From Diadophis punctatus similis (taxonomy: Eukaryota; Chordata; Lepidosauria; Squamata; Dipsadidae): 64,000 nt of DNA. The stretch covers positions 165,423,034-165,487,033 of the forward strand of contig JALIGW010000002.1 in assembly GCA_023053685.1 (NCBI GenBank). The letters are read 5' to 3'. Position 1 is the stretch's first letter; every line of letters starts with the position of its first letter. The notes under the pieces are model-generated. The model was given only the letters and a program-made list of their open reading frames with translations. It did not search any database and had not been told where the DNA came from. Below, in pieces: positions 32,946 through 44,560 of this stretch. The translations under genes and the position numbers were made by a program.

Positions 32946-33261
32946 CAGTGGTACCTCGAGATACGAGTGCCCTAACATACGAGATATTTGAGATACGAGC
33001 CGTCGAGCGAGCGAAGTTTTGCTTTGAAATACGAGCAACATTTGAGATACGAGGAACGGCCGGCTGCACATGACCCACCAGTTTACTGCGCCTCGTGCGT
33101 CTCGTGCATCTCGCATTATTCCACGCATCCCCCCCAGTGTGCTTGTTTACCTCGCTGTCGAAGCATCTTTGATAAGTTTTTCTAGGGCTTTGAGATACGA
33201 GCAAATTGACATACGAGCAAGGTTACGGAACGAATTAAACTCGTACCTCGAGGTATCACTG
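32946..33261. mobile_element. Mariner/Tigger-type MITE, 316 bp
   Basis: The left end 'cagtggtacctcgagatacg' and right end 'cgtacctcgaggtatcactg' are inverted and flanked by TA (32944-32945, 33262-33263). The motif 'gagatacgag' recurs several times inside. No transposase is present. Confidence 0.8.
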
Positions 33262-33263
33262 TA

Positions 33264-34564
33264 TAAGCAACTTAATCTTTACGGATTAAAATTTTTGCCT
33301 CGACTCCAAATCCTTCCCGTACTTGAGGAACTTTAAATATGCTGGGATTACATCTCCCATAACCCCCACCCAGCAAAGCTGATTGTTTTACTAACTGGGA
33401 ATTCTGATAATAGTAGTCTCAGTATAGCTACAAGGCATCAAATTGGGAAGCCTCTATTAGTATTTGAAGTGATGTAACATTTGGTGACATTTTGTGATTC
33501 TTGCATTAACCTACCAAACCAGTTTTGGGGCTGTTAAGTAAGACAGGGGTGGGAAGATAATTATAGGGTATAGAAAAGCAAGAATTACAGATAAAAGTAT
33601 ACTGTTGTCTTTCCTGGAAAATGTGAAAAAAAAGTAATAGAAATAATAATCTTTACAATGTTGAAATGTTTTTGATTATTCAACATCAATCCTAGACAAT
33701 TTTTTAAATGATTTTTTAAAAAGTTCCTAGTATTAAAATCTTCCCCAAGGGCATATGGGCTTAAACCTGCTATCTCAGCTTTTGAATAAAGGCAGGATAT
33801 TAAAAGCAACCACAACAAAATTCAAGAATCAGCAGCTTCAGATGAAGAAAGGGCCCAGCAGCTGCAGAACAACAGCTTACCTTAAAGCAATCTTCCAAAT
33901 AAAGCCTGAAAGTTGAATATATGAAACAGGGAGGGGAATGTCAATGAACTGAGGTATTAGGTCAATAAACAACTTAACCAACCATGTGAACAAAATAGCA
34001 CCAGACTCACTTCCATCATGAGTCAAATAATTTCAATCACAGGAAAAAAAGAACAGGCTGGATCACTCTGTCAGCCAGTGAATATCATTTTGTGCTGATT
34101 TCAAGCTGTACAAAAGTAGCAGTTACATAGGCTACTATATATGAAGATCTCTGTGTATACAAATAGGGTGCTGCTAGCACTAATATACATGGAAAAGATA
34201 AAGGTAGACTAAATTTCATGAGCATCAATGGTGTCTTTATATTTATTTTATTTTATACATTAGACTGGTTTACTGCCCGTTTTGCTAAAAGAAAATTCTG
34301 GGTGGCTTATAAACATATGCTGTGAAGGGTTAGAACTTGCACATATTCAGCAGTAATACAGCTGATGTAATAAATTACACAAGAGCAACGTGAGAGAAAA
34401 AAATACAATGATAATTCTGTGCTAATCTGCAAGGAAAACCATCTTTAAAGTTTACAAGAAAAAAAGCTATGTGTGGCTGGTATTTTAAAGCAGTTTTCCA
34501 CAACCTGAAATACATCAGATAAATCAGAAATTTTCATCTCTACTTGTAATCATCATCATCATAT
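33264..34564. other. Unassigned stretch
   Basis: A degraded DNA-transposon-like piece may lie at 33340-33455 ('atgctgggattacatctccc'), and an antisense LINE-like tail near 34240-34320. No gene is seen. Confidence 0.4.
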
Positions 34565-34889
34565 CAGCAATAGGTTGCAAATCCTGTCGCTATCGGTTCG
34601 TGCTTCTTGCCTCTGATGGGCCTGCCCTGCTGTTGCATTAAAGAATGCATCCGCTCCTGCTGGCGCTGAGGTAGAAGCAGCCATGGCGGCGGGGAAAGCG
34701 AGGCTTCCTTGCCAGCCTCCCAGCTGGCAAAACATAAATTTCCGCAGGTTCTGTGGGTGTGGCTAGATGGGGGGCATGTGACTGAGGGCGTGGGTGTGAG
34801 TGATATCAAGTTGGCCATGCCTACTCAGTCACATGATCATCAAGCCACGCCCACAGAGTGGCACTAAAAAAAATTGGAACCTACCCCTG
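34565..34889. mobile_element. hAT-like element, no clear target duplication
   Basis: The left end 'cagcaataggttgcaaatcc' with 'gctatcggttcgtgc' and right end 'ttggaacctacccctg' resemble the 'cagtggtgggtt' hAT ends. The 8-bp flanks do not match, so the assignment rests on end similarity. Confidence 0.55.
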
Positions 34890-37800
34890 CTGCCAGGTAA
34901 TGCTTATCCTGAATTTTTTTACTACCAAACTGTAGTAGTTCTTGAAGAAAAGGGGGAGGAAAAAAACAGGATTGGCTGTCAATCAGTTATAAGGTGGGTT
35001 AACTAGCTGTATCTTGAAGCTGAAAATTCCATCTGCTTTTTCCCAGGGAAGGCTTCTAGATCACTCACATGTTCAAGCAGAGGAAAAATACACTTCTCTT
35101 TGCCATATCCAAATTTATACTGAATTCTCATGTGAAACAAGATTCCTGAAATTTTATTTTCTGATATGGGTGGAAATATGTTCCTAATTGTCTCTGCATG
35201 TGTAGGAAAAAATGTATTTTTGAATGCTTTTCATAAATGTTTGTTCCAAAATTAAAACATGCCTGTGAAATGTTTAAAATTATTTGTCAGAAACGTGATA
35301 ATTTCTCTGGGATCTTCCTATTCCCTTTTTAATTGCAGCATCCCAATCTGTTTTATACTATATTGTACATCTATACAGCTGGTGGTAAGGATCTTATTAT
35401 GAAAAGGGATAGGGAATGGAAGTCACATCACTAAAATCTCCAATTTTTAGGTAGAAAAAATGCTATTTCATCCTTACGGTCCACTGAAATACAGTAATAT
35501 TTTTTCTCTTATAATCTATCTTGTTACTGATTAGCCACATAATGTTTTGTCTCCAATTCAAATGGACTTGTCAGAAAATACATTTACTGCTACATGAAGT
35601 TTTTAAAGTCTGCAAATGAGTCATTCTAGATTGTCATTGAAAAGGAGGCACTGGATTCATTCTCCCATACTACCACTTTATTTTATATTCTTAACAAGCA
35701 ACACTCTTGAACACCATACACACAAATTTTCAGCTGCACACAAATGTCTTAGCATTTCTCTTCCATTGTTTTCATTTCAGTCCCTTGATATCATCTAGGA
35801 CAGTGTTTCTTAAAGTGGGATCCAAGACTTTCTTCTGGGGTCCACAAAATCAAACTTATTTGCCAGATATTGAACATATTTGCAAAATTTCAAAGCATTG
35901 TCACTTTTCTTCTCACTATTTTTTATTTGCTAAACAATATAGAGTTTTATCATGAAAATTTTTTTAATATCTAATGAGTGTAATATTGCTATTTTTACAA
36001 GAGTCAATGAACAAATATTCTATGAAAGTGGCAATTTTAATATTTAATACAATATTTAGATAAATATAACCCATAGAAACAAAAGCTGATTTGGGCCCTG
36101 CATAATTTTTAAAAGTGGGAAGGAGTCCTGACAGCAAAAGAAATATCGATCTAGTGAAGTATTAGAAATAAGCAGTTCAAAAATGTTCCTATTTTAGGCA
36201 ACATTTAAAAGTGACCTGCATTAAAGCCAAACAACCAAGCTATAATGGTTATCCAAATGCTCCAGTGGAGTTAACGTTCATTTTTAAATTGTATCATGAA
36301 ATAATCTATCATCAGCATTTTTATTTCATCTCAGAGCTCATTTTTGGTACTGTACATATTCTTAAGGAATTGTTCAGTGCATTATCGCCTTCCTAAACTG
36401 CTCAATCACTTCTTAGCTAGTAAGTCTAGTGGCTGAAATGGAAAGTGTTTCAGACTCACTAGTTTAGAAACTGCAAAGATAATTTGCTCTGAAAATCTCC
36501 CCCACACTTTGCTCAGTAGTGGGCTACTGCCCAGTGATAATGCATCAATGGAATACAGGTTGATCAACCTATCAATGTATCAGAACTGGTTCAAGACAGT
36601 ATTTATATACATTGTGAATTATAGAAAGATGATTAAATACGATTATTGCATGTAAATAACACATGCAAACACTGGCCAAAACTATTCAAATCAAATCAAA
36701 TCAAGTTTATTACAGTCAAAGACCAGAGACCAGAACAAATAAAAACAAATGAATATACAGTTAAAAATTCTAGAATAAAATAATAAATAAAAGATAAAAT
36801 ATATATTAAAATCACAATTTGGCATCCAGTCTGTCAGTTACACATGGCCTAACTATACTGTAATATGAATCCTTAAACTGTGAGGCCCGTAGTCATTAAA
36901 TACTAAAATGCAAAAAAAAAAAGTTATGCAAATGTAAAGTTACACATTAGTTGTGTAAAATAGCTATGGTGGATTAATCACGTGTTTCCAACGAATCCCC
37001 AGTGCTGCTGCACAGAAGCTAGCCACTGGCCAAAATTATTGCATGTTAGTAGTTTAGAACATTGCAGATGATTAATCCCCAGTCTACATGCATTTTCCAA
37101 CAAAAAAACTGTGTCCATATAGGAAGTTTATTTATGATGGGAATCATTCTTCATTTCACTCATTACAACCTCAAAAGTAAATATGGGTGAACTGTTAGCA
37201 ATAAAAGTGGAATCTCTTAACCTCAATAAAAGTTCAGCTTTCTGCAAAAAAAAAAAGCTTGATTTCTCCATTGTAAGAGTTTGCTCTATCCCACTTCTTA
37301 GAAGTTTCTAGCCATAAAACTGGCAGAGAAAAAGAATATTGATTTCTTTTTAACCTCAAGCAGATATACAGTTTAAAAATATGAAAGAATCCTTCCAAAA
37401 GTAGACTACAAAGCATCTTTCACCCAATAATTCAAGTGGTTGAGCCAAACATGAGGGAACATATTACACCTTCCATAATGTTTCCTTCATGCAATATTTC
37501 TTCCTATGGGAAAATCCTACCTAATTCCTCAGTGGTCATTTTATTTGCTTGTCCTATTACTTTTGATCATCTGACATAATTCTTCTCTGATCAGCATGTT
37601 CCCTTAAATACACAAACACACACAAACACACATACACATACAAAATCATAAAACCCCTCTACTTCTTCATTTGAAGTTTACTAGAACATGCTGTTAAATA
37701 CTGCAGCACAATAATACAATATAAAAAGTGTATACAATTCTTAAGACTATGCATCAACTTGACTAATGAGATCTGGCTTGTGGGAGAAGAATACTGGTTG

Positions 37801-37977
37801 AGTTTTAAATATATCAAATGCACAAAAAAGCTTGTTCTTAGAGGCACAGCAGATAGGGCATTACACAGGAAAAGAAGACAGAGTTTGATGAGCCCACTGT
37901 TTTGTTGGAGGCGAAGATGAAGAATTTCTTTCAAAACAACATGCGATTATCTTCCCTCTAGATTTTCACCATTAGCC
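34890..37977. other. Mostly unassigned stretch
   Basis: A possible old hAT starts near 35804 ('cagtgtttcttaaagtggga'), without a confirmed right end. (TCAAA)n near 36685-36705 precedes a T-rich, antisense retroposon-like 'gtttattacagtcaaagac' segment. No gene is seen. Confidence 0.4.
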
Positions 37978-37992
37978 GGGGGGGGGGGGGGG
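37978..37992. repeat. Poly-G run
   Basis: About 14 consecutive G. Such runs are prone to length error in sequencing. Confidence 0.85.
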
Positions 37993-38389
37993 ATAACTTA
38001 GTGATGTTTTAGCATTCATTTAGACTAGAGGCACACAACTTCCATGGGTTCAGAAGCATTCTTAGCTTTTTCAGCAGTATGCTGGTAACAGAACATTAAA
38101 AGATAGATGCAGACAGGACAAAGAAGTGGGTGATGCAAGATAAAATATAAATGTGATTGGTTTAAGTGTAAACTAAGGTAATTCAATAAAGTCAATTTGA
38201 TTATGTTCTGTAAATTTAATAACTACCTTCTCCACCAGCCCTACTAAAAATGGCAGTTCAGCAGCAATATTTTGAAGAGGCCAGGGGAGCTATACAATGA
38301 TTTGGGGGTAGGGGAATACAGAATGTGTACCCTTCATTTAAATTAAACCTGAAAAATAACCTGATGTTTTTAAAAGCAACATTATAGAC

Positions 38390-38890
38390 CAGTGATGGCG
38401 AACCTTTTTTTGCTCGGGTGCCAAAAGGGTGCGTGTGTGTGAGATAGTGTGTGCATCCATAATGCAATGCCCTTCCCCCTGTGCATGTGTGCTGCCCCCG
38501 CATGCACACAATCTCCCCTGTTTCCCCCCTGCGCATGCGCACAGGCCTAACTGAAGCCTCCGGACTTCCGGTAGGCCCTTTGGGCTGTTTTTCACTCTCC
38601 CTAGGGTTCAGGAAAGCCTCCTGAAGACTGGGGAGAGTGAAAAATGGCCAAACAGGCCAAACGGAAGTTTGGAAATGAACTTCCGGTTGGGTCGTGTTTC
38701 ACCATCCCTAGGCTTCAGGAGGCTTTCCTGAACCCTGGGGACGGCGAAAAATGGCCAAAAAGAAGGCCAAAAATCAGCTGGCCAGCACGCACATGTGCAC
38801 TGGAGCTGACATAGGGCAACGCCTCACATGCCCTCAGATATGGCTCCGCGTGTCACCTGTGGCACGCGTGCCATAGGTTCACCATCACTG
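38390..38890. mobile_element. hAT element of the 'cagtgatggcgaacc' family, 501 bp
   Basis: The termini are 'cagtgatggcgaacc' and 'aggttcaccatcactg'. The 8-bp flanks ttatagac and ttataaac differ at one base (38382-38389, 38891-38898). It carries two palindromic internal units (starting near 38590 and 38695), one more than the 426- and 434-bp copies. Confidence 0.85.
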
Positions 38891-38898
38891 TTATAAAC

Positions 38899-39829
38899 CA
38901 ACAATGAAGACAAATTGCAGACTGAAGGGGAGTCAAATGTCTGGAATATACAAAAGTACAGCTTGAATACAATACAGCAAGTATTATTTTCTCAAACACT
39001 GACACATTTCTCATGATGTGTTTTCCATGTTAATATGAATATTCAAAAATAGCTGTAGTAGCTTATACAAATAAGCAAATCAGAAAGGAACTGAGAAGAC
39101 AGACAAACCTCATCTTTGTGTCCTGTTATCACAGACCAATCCACCAAGTTTGTTGTTTTGAGTTTAGAAAAATTGAAGTACATATATGGAATATCTAAGC
39201 ATGGGAAGAGGACAACAGTACAAAATAAATGATTTGCAAATAAAATGAACTGAAACTAGTATCTTACCAAATTATTTTGCTACATATACTGTATATTGTG
39301 TGAGGATGCACAAAAAGTCTTATTGGGATTCAGTGATATATGATGTTCACGTATCTTCTGTTTACTGTGACATTTGCTGCAAGTATGAGTTCTGTGACAC
39401 TTAGCCTTAGTTTTATTATTTTCCCGGTAGGAGGAGGACTCCAACTGCCTTGCCAGGGAGAAAAACACAATTGTGCCAAGATTCCTTACAAATAAACTTA
39501 TTTTTATTCCCCCTTTTAGCAGTTCAGGAGTTGTAATTACATTATCTTAGCTGTGATGAGGGCTATTAAGATCCATTTTGTCAGTTTTTCTATTTGGAAT
39601 GACTCACCAGCCTGCTGTGCACTCATTGTATTGCAGCATCCTGGTGCTCTAAACCCTGTCAAACTGTGAGTGCTCAGAATTCTCTCTTAAAAGACAATTT
39701 AAACCTCGGTTCCTAGTATTCATACTTGTGTGAGATTTCCGTAGGCCGATGCACACAAGTATAGTTGGGTAACAGTCATTTTATGTTCTTTGCAAGCAAT
39801 GCTTCATGCTTTGCCATGAGAAATGGATC
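38899..39829. other. Unassigned stretch upstream of the L2 LINE
   Basis: No repeat or exon is recognised. Confidence 0.4.
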
Positions 39830-41650
39830 GCTGTTCATGAACAGGGGCTAGTCTTAGTCCATCATTATGGGAAGAGTTTGGGCCTGTTTCTCCCGAGGAT
39901 GTGGACAGGGCTGTGGGAGCGATGGGTACCTCCACCTGTTTATTGGACCCGTGCCCCTCCTGGCTGGTTTCGGCTAGCAGAGAGGTAGCACGCAGCTGGA
40001 TCCAGGCGGTGGTCACCGCTTCTTTGAGAGAGGGATCCGTACCGCAGTCGTTAAAAGCTGCGGTGGTGCGACCCCTCCTGAAGAAGCCTTCCCTGGATCC
40101 AGCTGACTTGAAGAACTATCGTCCGGTCTCCAACTTACCTTTTTTAGGGAAAGTTGTGGAGAAGGTGGTGGTTACTCAACTTCTGCAGCTCCTGGATGAA
40201 ACAGATCATCTAGACCCTTACCAGTCGGGTTTCAGGCGCGGCTACAGTACAGAAACTGCCTTGGTCGCTCTGATGGATGATCTCTGGCGGGCCCGGGATG
40301 GGGGAAATTCCTCCATCCTGGTGCTACTTGACCTCTCAGCGGCTTTCGATACCATCGACCATGGTATCCTTCTGCATCGTCTCAGCGGGTTGGGAGTGGG
40401 AGGCACCGTTCTGCGGTGGTTCTCCTCTTATCTTGCTGATAGGATGCAGTCGGTGCTGGCAGGGGGGCAGAGATCGTCCCCTAGGCCCCTATTATGTGGG
40501 GTGCCTCAGGGGTCGGTTCTCTCGCCCATCCTGTTCAACATCTACATGAAACCGCTGGGGGAGATCATTCGCAGACATGGGGTGTGTTTCCATCAGTACA
40601 CTGATGACACCCAGCTGTACATCACCACCCCGTCTGACTTCAGTGAGGCAGTTGATGTAATGTGCCGGTGCCTGGACGACGTCAGGATCTGGATGGGGAG
40701 GAACAGACTTAGACTTAATCCCGACAAGACTGAGTGGCTGTGGATATTGCCTCCTAAGGACTACGACAACTGTCCCTCCGTGGTCCTTGAGGGAGCGAAA
40801 CTGACTCCCTCGGACCAGGTCCGCAACTTGGGGGTCCTTCTAGATCCACAGCTAAAATTGGACCATCATCTTTCAGCTGTGGCTAGAGGGGCCTTTGCAC
40901 AGGTTCGCCTGGTGCACCAGTTGCGGCCATATTTGGAGAAGGAGGCTCTACTCACGGTCACTCATGCCCTTGTCACCTCTCGCTTGGACTACTGCAATGC
41001 GCTCTACATGGGGCTACCCTTGAAGAGTATCCGGAGACTTCAGTTGGTGCAAAATGCGGCTGCGCGTGCTGTGGTGGGTGTGCCAAGGTACACCCACGTG
41101 ACATCGATACTCCGCCAGCTGCATTGGTTGCCCATCGGTCTCCGGGTCCAAATTCAAGGTGTTGATCACCATCTTTAAAGCCCTTCATGGCTTGAGACCA
41201 GGTTATCTACGGGACCGCATTCTGCCTCATACTTCCCTTCGACCGGTTAGGGCCCACAGAGTGGGCCTCCTCCAGGTCCCGTCGGCCAAACAATGCCGGC
41301 TGGCGGGCCCAAGGGGGAGAGCCTTCTCTGTGGCTGGCCCTGTGCTCTGGAACCAACTTCCACCAGAGACCCGAACTATCCCCACTCTGCTGGCCTTCCG
41401 GAAAGCTGTTAAGACATGGCTTTTCCTGCAGGCGGGGGGTAGAGCTTAATTCATTCGAGCCCACCCCCCAAGTATGTATGATGTTGAATGGTTGGTGATG
41501 ATTCTTTTTATAGTGTGTTTTAATTTTTATATTTGCTTTTAATTAACTTTTTAGATTTTGGTTATTCTTGTATTCTCTCACTGTTGTACGCCGCCCTGAG
41601 TCCTTAGGGAGTTGGGCGGCATATAAGAATTCCAAAAATAAAAATAAAAA
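39830..41650 (+). mobile_element. 5'-truncated L2-type LINE with RT domain and 3' end
   Basis: The element begins within the ORF2 region before RT and runs to a 3' UTR with 'cgccgccctgagtccttagg', 'gagttgggcggcatataaga' and an (AAAAT)n tail at 41630-41660. The long open frame has one frameshift. Good preservation suggests a fairly young insertion. Related copies: 49799-50250 (-) and 60240-61445 (+, old). Clade choice (L2 and not CR1) rests on the motif 'LLDLSAAFDTIDHGIL'. Confidence 0.8.
39901..41449 (+). pseudogene. L2-type LINE reverse transcriptase, one frameshift
   Basis: The enzyme copies LINE RNA at the nicked target. In order: 'NYRPVSNLPFLGKVVEKVV', 'GFRRGYSTETALVALMDDLW', 'VLLDLSAAFDTIDHGILL' (catalytic Asp), 'GVPQGSVLSPILFNIYM', 'YTDDTQLY' and 'LGVLLDPQL', then a C-terminal 'LHWLPI' block. 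The active-site motif is Tyr-Thr-Asp-Asp (40597-40608), where the family usually has Tyr-Ala-Asp-Asp. One extra A in 41150-41152 shifts the frame after 'LHWLPIGLRVQ'. The last 97 residues ('KALHGLRPGYLRDRILPHTS' onward) continue in the +2 frame to 41449. Similarity to the family extends upstream of 39901 in frame ('LWEEFGPVSPEDV'). The endonuclease is absent. Confidence 0.85.
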
Positions 41651-41660
41651 TAAAATAAAC

Positions 41661-42762
41661 AAAAAAGGAAATCCAGACTAGTCCAGGCTTAGGCTTCTCA
41701 CTAATTTTTCCAGTCCCAAAAAATATCAAGAGCAGACCCCCCCACACCAAAAAAGAAACAAGGAATAAAGGTCTGATATTAGAAATGGCAATATTCAGAA
41801 ACTATTGGCAGAGTATTTCATCCTTCTAAGACTCTGTTACTAATCCTGAAAATGGATATTCATGAACAAAAGACCTTCAGAGGGAGAGTAGAATAAACAG
41901 CCAAGTTATATGTCCCTCAACAGGTACAATTTTCTGTGGATAATTTTTTTTAAATTATACTACATAGAGTTAATTGTCTGTGGGTAAAAAATTTAATTAC
42001 ACTACACACAGCTAATTGTCTTATAAGAATCAACTGTTGTCAATGATAAGTGTTTATTAATTTTTATCCCTATACTGATCTGCATTTATTTCTCTCTTTC
42101 ATTGTCTTAATTGTCCTAATCTTATGTATACATAGATGTTTATGTCTGGGTATATGTGTAGCTCAAATTAACAGATTTCATATATTAAAATGGGCTGGGT
42201 CCATAAAACTTTATTCCAAATTTTCCCAATCAAATACCCTTCAGAATGGTTGATTTTTATGAGAATGGATGTAGATTTCTTCTGCAGGGACACTAGGTGG
42301 AAGAAGACAAGCTCTGGCCATAAAACGTATAATATTCATAGTGGTCTTTCCTATATTTGATACAACAATGTTAACAGGACTAACATATAGAAAACAAAAC
42401 AGAATAAAGATTTACAAGGCATGTTCTCGATCAATAATATATATTAATTAAGTTCTACATTCAGGTGTCAATCCTAATGACTCACAGTACTTATGGAAAC
42501 CTGCTCAATGAAAGCGGAATGAATAAAGAGAAACAAAGGCAATGTCAGGGATACATTGCAAAATATCTTGCAGTATTGAATTATTTTATTTCTATCAAGA
42601 CTGGCAAAGTATGCTTTTTCCAGAGCTTGTACATTAGAAGCATATCCTACATCATCCATACAATGGTTATTCTAGATTGATCTTAAGAATATACAGATGC
42701 ATTTTTATCTTTATTCTTAATCACAGAAATTCTCCCCAGCAATGACAGTAGCAGTTTCTCCC
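41661..42762. other. Unassigned stretch
   Basis: AT-rich. A CTCF-like motif is at 42283-42305 ('gcagggacactaggtggaag'). No gene or repeat end is seen. Confidence 0.4.
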
Positions 42763-42770
42763 ATTTTAAC

Positions 42771-43080
42771 CAGGGGTGGGTTCCTACCGGTGCGGTCTTG
42801 TCTGTTTGTTGCCGCAGAGCCGAAGAAGCTGTTGGCGTTCGCAGCACGGGGCTTCCCCCGCCCGCTTTCCCCGGCCGCCGGGATGCCGCCATTTGCGTTC
42901 TTTAGTCCTCTGTGCAAGCAGAACGTTTTGTGCATGCGCAGAGGGCAAAAGAACGCAAACGGCGGCGTCCCGGCGGCCGGGGAAAGCAGGCAGGGGAAGC
43001 CCCGCGCCGCGAACGCCAACAGCTTCTTCGGCTCTGCGGTAACGAACAGGCAAGACCGCACCGGCAGGAACCCACCCCTG
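42771..43080. mobile_element. Foldback hAT element, 310 bp, near-complete palindrome
   Basis: A perfect 8-bp duplication, attttaac, flanks it (42763-42770, 43081-43088). The ends are 'caggggtgggttcctaccgg' and 'ccggcaggaacccacccctg'. The two arms of about 150 bp are inverted copies at roughly 90% identity by eye, with a short centre near 42921-42940. Frames on both strands are mirror images and not genes. Its core is shared with the SPIN-like element at 22223. Confidence 0.9.
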
Positions 43081-43088
43081 ATTTTAAC

Positions 43089-43956
43089 GTATCTTTTTGC
43101 TTCAATCCATGTCTTAGCAGTTATTTTGAAATAACACACAATTCATATTTGTCAAATACCCAAATATTTCAGCTTCTTTTCAATCTTAAAACCTGTCTTA
43201 TTCATCAGTTTTATTTGATCTTGTACTTTTATATTTTCGTTAACATCTTCATCTTCTGTTTATTAATCTTAAACTCTGGCATTTCTTTTTTTCCCAACAA
43301 ACATGTATTCACAAGCCCTGGTCTTTAAAGGTGATGGTAAGAGTGGAGCTAAAGAAAACAGAATAAGCTCTAAAAAAAAACCACAGTAGCAGAAAGATGA
43401 AACTAAATGTGTGAAGACAGAACATTTTTGCCCTTTATAGACAGCAGGCTCCTTAGAGTGGACACTTGGTGCTTTGATATTAGTAAGCCTTTCAGATAGA
43501 GATGACATGAAAGGGGAGAATCACAGATACTGCCTGACTTATAATTTCTAGGATGAGAATGGTATCTAAGAATAGTCCATTTCTTCTCTCAGGATCATCA
43601 CAGCAAAACAGTAGAGAAAAGGGAAACCAAATTAGGAAAAAGTTTAGGGTGGTTTTTTTTTTTAAGGACACATTGCACTAATTCACATCCTATGAAAAAG
43701 TAGAGAAATGTGATTTAGGTTGTGGTTCTTCAGCATCCCAGAAAGAGAAAAATCTAAAATGCAAATCAGGCAAGAACAAGATGTCCATGTCATCCATTGG
43801 GGTTCTGCAGCCATTATGCAGTTAAAAAGGCAGTTTAATCACTTGAGGGACTGACGCTCTTCTTGGCATCTAAAGTACTTGTGCAAGCTACCTTTCTCAC
43901 GAATGAAGGCGAATATCCCACGATAATGTTGCAGGATTCAATCTGGGCCTTCCACT
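43089..43956. other. Unassigned stretch
   Basis: No gene or repeat is recognised. Confidence 0.4.
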
Positions 43957-43960
43957 TATG

Positions 43961-44165
43961 ACTGTATGACTGTAACTTGTAACTTGTATCTTACGATTTA
44001 TATTAATATTGATTGTTTCCTGATTGCTTATTTGTACCCTATGACAATCATTAAGTGCTGTACCTCATGATTCTTGACAAATGTATCTTTTCTTTTATGT
44101 ACACTGAGAGCATATGCACCAAAGACAAATTCCTTGTGTGTCCAATCACACTTGGCCAATAAAGA
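43961..44165 (+). mobile_element. CR1-type LINE 3' end (snake subfamily)
   Basis: This is the best of three copies. It runs from 'actgtatgactgtaacttg' through 'gtgctgtacctcatgattct' to 'ggccaataaagaattct', where the ATTCT array begins without a gap. AATAAAG just before the array may be the polyadenylation signal. Confidence 0.75.
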
Positions 44166-44240
44166 ATTCTATTCTATTCTATTCTATTCTATTCTATTCT
44201 ATTCTATTCTATTCTATTCTATTCTATTCTATTCTATTCA
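44166..44240 (+). repeat. (ATTCT)n pentanucleotide array, about 14 units
   Basis: A pure ATTCT array directly abuts the CR1 3' end, whose last bases are the same pentamer. The LINE tail is therefore the likely seed. Confidence 0.95.
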
Positions 44241-44242
44241 CT

Positions 44243-44560
44243 GGGACCGGAAGTGTTGTATTCCGAGCTTTCAGTCAACAGGAGTGCTGATTTACCACCA
44301 GCTGCCTATCAAGTACTTAGAAGGTGAGGGCTGGGCAGCACAAGCAAATGACAGCTAAGAACTTAAAAGCCAGCCATCAACACACCCCAATCAACATCAA
44401 AAAAGCCACTTACAACAGGGACTATAAATACCACACACAGAATGGCACACACTCTGCTAGAGAGTAATTCCCTGAAGATGGGCTCCAACAAGAGTCTGAA
44501 AGCTTGGAAGACAAAACCTATGGTCCCGATGACCGACCCGATTGGATCTTGCAAGCTACC
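44243..44560 (+). mobile_element. Penelope-like retroelement end (tentative)
   Basis: The segment ends in 'ccctgaagatgggctccaac', 'gagtctgaaagc' and 'ggtcccgatgaccgaccc', a pattern also found twice at 59326-59482. The form CTGAAGA-stem-GAAA resembles terminal repeats of Penelope-like elements, which carry hammerhead-type ribozymes. Assignment to Penelope is inference. Confidence 0.45.
44472..44501 (+). ncRNA. Hammerhead-ribozyme-like core (tentative)
   Basis: CTGAAGA (44472-44478) and GAAA (44498-44501) flank a 6-bp stem gggctc/gagtct with a 6-nt loop, as in a hammerhead's CUGANGA-stem II-GAAA. One unpaired U follows CTGAAGA and stem III is not convincing. This copy may be inactive or only a resemblance. 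Confidence 0.3.

Noticed and set aside
34565..34889. Eight-base target duplication for the hAT-like element
   Set aside because: The flanks catcatat and ctgccagg do not match; the element is called on end similarity only.
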